Of a stretch of DNA of 64,000 nucleotides, positions 62,529 to 64,000 are shown piece by piece (within the stretch, counting starts at the first letter, position 1; each line of letters starts with the position of its first letter). Both the position numbers and the translations under genes were made by a program. A model generated the notes under the pieces. That model saw only the letters and a list, made by a program, of their open reading frames with translations. It was not told the DNA's origin and made no database searches. Location of the stretch: positions 186,001-250,000 of the forward strand of contig CAWDKW010000005.1 of the NCBI GenBank assembly GCA_963803065.1, in the 5' to 3' direction. This stretch comes from DASXMT01 sp963803065 (GTDB taxonomy: Bacteria; Actinomycetota; Acidimicrobiia; Acidimicrobiales; RAAP-2).

Positions 62529-63319
62529 GGGGGGCTGCCGACAGAGCGCCCTGCCCGGTCGACGGTCCTCCGCACGAACTTGGCGAACGCATCGGGGTGG
62601 GAGAGATGCGCACCGTGCCCGGAATCCGGGAACTCGATCAACTCGGAGCCCACCACGTTGTCGGCCAGCCACTGGACCCCGCCGCGTTGTCTCACCGTCG
62701 AGTGAGCGCCCCTCCCGAACACGGCGGGCAGGTTGAGGAGCCTGGCGTCGAACGGGGGCTCATCCCCCCGGATGGACCGAATCTCGGCCGCCAGGGCCGG
62801 ACCGTCGCCCCGCCGCTCGTTCTGGGCCGCCTGGGAGAGCCGTTCCCAGGACGAATCGCCCACGACGCGCCGGTAGAACTGCTCGCTCACCACCGTCGGG
62901 TCATTGTCGATCGTGCTCCCCGCCGATGGCCTGGCCCCTGGTATCGAAAGCCAGGGCATGGGCGGCTCGTAGGCCGCCATGGCCTGCAAGGTCGAGTCCG
63001 GCTCGTTCCGTAACGCGGCACCCAGGGTGATGGTGCCGCCGAAGCTGTGCCCGATCACCACTGCCGGTCGGCCGCCGATGACGGCGAACAGGTCGTCGAT
63101 GTGGCTGTCCAGGGTGTCGGCGAGCGGCGTGACGTCACGGGAACGGTGATACCCACGACGGTCGTAGGCAACCGTGTGGAGGTCGGGAAGCCTTCTCATG
63201 ACGCGGGAGAAGCTCGATGCCCGGTCGAGGGAGCCATGAACCAGGACGACCACCGGGTCTCCCGCTCGACGATCCGAGGGAACGTGCTCGTCGACGACCA
63301 GGCCGCTGGGATGCTCCAT
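62525..63319 (-). CDS. Alpha/beta hydrolase
   Basis: This 264-residue alpha/beta-fold hydrolase has VVVLVHGSLDRASSF (oxyanion region HGS), the nucleophile in VIGHSFGGTITLGAAL and the catalytic His in FPDSGHGAHLSHPD. It is followed by the TIGR01777 epimerase in the same operon. The substrate is unknown. It is divergent from another alpha/beta hydrolase gene at 63407, with a short gap. Confidence 0.88.
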   Translation of the reverse strand: MEHPSGLVVDEHVPSDRRAGDPVVVLVHGSLDRASSFSRVMRRLPDLHTVAYDRRGYHRSRDVTPLADTLDSHIDDLFAVIGGRPAVVIGHSFGGTITLGAALRNEPDSTLQAMAAYEPPMPWLSIPGARPSAGSTIDNDPTVVSEQFYRRVVGDSSWERLSQAAQNERRGDGPALAAEIRSIRGDEPPFDARLLNLPAVFGRGAHSTVRQRGGVQWLADNVVGSELIEFPDSGHGAHLSHPDAFAKFVRRTVDRAGRSVGSPP

Positions 63320-63406
63320 GACTCGGCCAGCCTGCCAGCTGGGCCGGGTCGTGCCAAGAGGGCGGGCCGCCTCAGCATCAACGGGCCGGCCAGCCTACGC
63401 TCGTCT

Positions 63407-64000
63407 ATGGCCTTCGCCAACGTCGACGGGCAACACCTCTACTACGAGGACAACGGAGGTGACGGGCCGGCGGTCGTGTTCAGCCACGGCTTCCTCATGG
63501 ACCACGAGATGTTCTCCCCACAGGTCGAGGCGCTGGCCGGTCGCCTGCGAATCGTCACGCTGGATGCACGAGGCCACGGCCGGACGCCGGCGGGCGGACA
63601 CTTTGATTACTGGGACCTGGCTCGGGACGTGTTGGCCCTCATGGACCACCTGCAGCTGCGCGCCGCCACCCTGGCCGGCATGTCCCAGGGCGGCTTCATC
63701 AGCTTGCGAGCGTCGATCCTCGCTCCCGAGCGGGTCAGGGCCCTGGTCCTGATCGACAGCCAGGCCGGTCTGGAGAACGAGGCGTCGATTCCCGTCTACG
63801 AAGCCATGCACGACGAATGGCTGGCCAACGGGCCGGCGGCCGTCCAGGAGGCGGTAGCCGCCATCATCTTCGGTGGTGGCTACGACCCGACCCCTTGGTA
63901 CGCCAAGTGGGAGGCGCTCCCACGGCAGAGCTTCACTGCGCCGTTCCGATGCCTCATGGACCGCGACGATCTGACTCCGAGGCTGGCGGAGATCACCCAG
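63407..64000 (+). CDS. Alpha/beta hydrolase, partial (cut by window end)
   Basis: A second alpha/beta hydrolase runs off the right edge after 198 codons. It begins MAFANVDGQHLYYEDNG, then VVFSHGFLMDHEMFSPQ, DARGHGRTPAGG and the nucleophile segment LAGMSQGGFISLRAS. The latter has the Ser in GxSxG. The catalytic Asp and His would be beyond the window. Its start has no clear Shine-Dalgarno sequence. Confidence 0.85.
   Translation, partial: MAFANVDGQHLYYEDNGGDGPAVVFSHGFLMDHEMFSPQVEALAGRLRIVTLDARGHGRTPAGGHFDYWDLARDVLALMDHLQLRAATLAGMSQGGFISLRASILAPERVRALVLIDSQAGLENEASIPVYEAMHDEWLANGPAAVQEAVAAIIFGGGYDPTPWYAKWEALPRQSFTAPFRCLMDRDDLTPRLAEITQ

Noticed and set aside
1..64000. tRNA, rRNA, riboswitch or CRISPR features
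   Set aside because: None recognised when reading the intergenic regions; most gaps are under 300 bases and hold operators or simple repeats.

Overview
High-GC DNA of an actinobacterium. PafB/PafC regulators, a CofC-type coenzyme F420 gene, a lysine-rich HU protein, MerR/cyclase architecture and many GTG starts all fit the phylum; class Acidimicrobiia is my best guess, but this is inference from gene content only. No rRNA or tRNA gene was recognised.

Region 1 (1-29.6 kb) is a stress island. It carries a cation/proton antiporter, an SDR dehydrogenase with a deleted GMC oxidoreductase behind it, the complete cytochrome bd set cydDCAB, DUF1269/DUF6325 and SHOCT small proteins, a large ATPase-LuxR regulator, glutamate decarboxylase plus a channel-like protein, a ClC/DedA pair, DUF2252 plus aquaporin, and an arylsulfatase with its formylglycine-generating enzyme. 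Eleven copies of a 17-bp palindrome, TCAYCC-N5-GGGTGA, lie in the promoter gaps of these operons. By eye I saw none in promoter gaps of the other 34 kb. I read this as one low-oxygen/acid/stationary-phase regulon, possibly run by the LuxR-type protein, which has a copy in its own promoter.

Region 2 (29.6-45.1 kb) is mostly housekeeping: dxs, a thioesterase, tldD/tldE, an FmdB-type zinc ribbon protein under a CIRCE-like operator, moaC, a degenerate polysaccharide deacetylase, a DinB protein, an acyl-CoA carboxylase beta subunit, a flippase-like membrane protein, ctaG and pafBC.

Region 3 (45.1-48.3 kb) is a compact mobilisation module: a helicase-less MobF relaxase converging on a TraG/VirD4-type coupling ATPase without visible membrane helices. 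It is preceded by an AT-rich promoter and followed by the HU gene.

Region 4 (48.4-64 kb) returns to chromosomal functions: HU, a PIG-L deacetylase, cofC, gpsA, a class III cyclase, a GH38 mannosidase, an acyl-CoA synthetase, rpiB, RNase HII with a large repeat insertion, a DMT transporter, a TIGR01777 epimerase and two alpha/beta hydrolases.

Two cautions apply throughout. First, at least eight otherwise normal genes are broken by single-base frameshifts, several beside G/C runs, which suggests errors in the source assembly rather than decay. Second, the window is rich in short tandem duplications (15-30 bp units, often exactly 18 bp), both between genes and in frame inside proteins.
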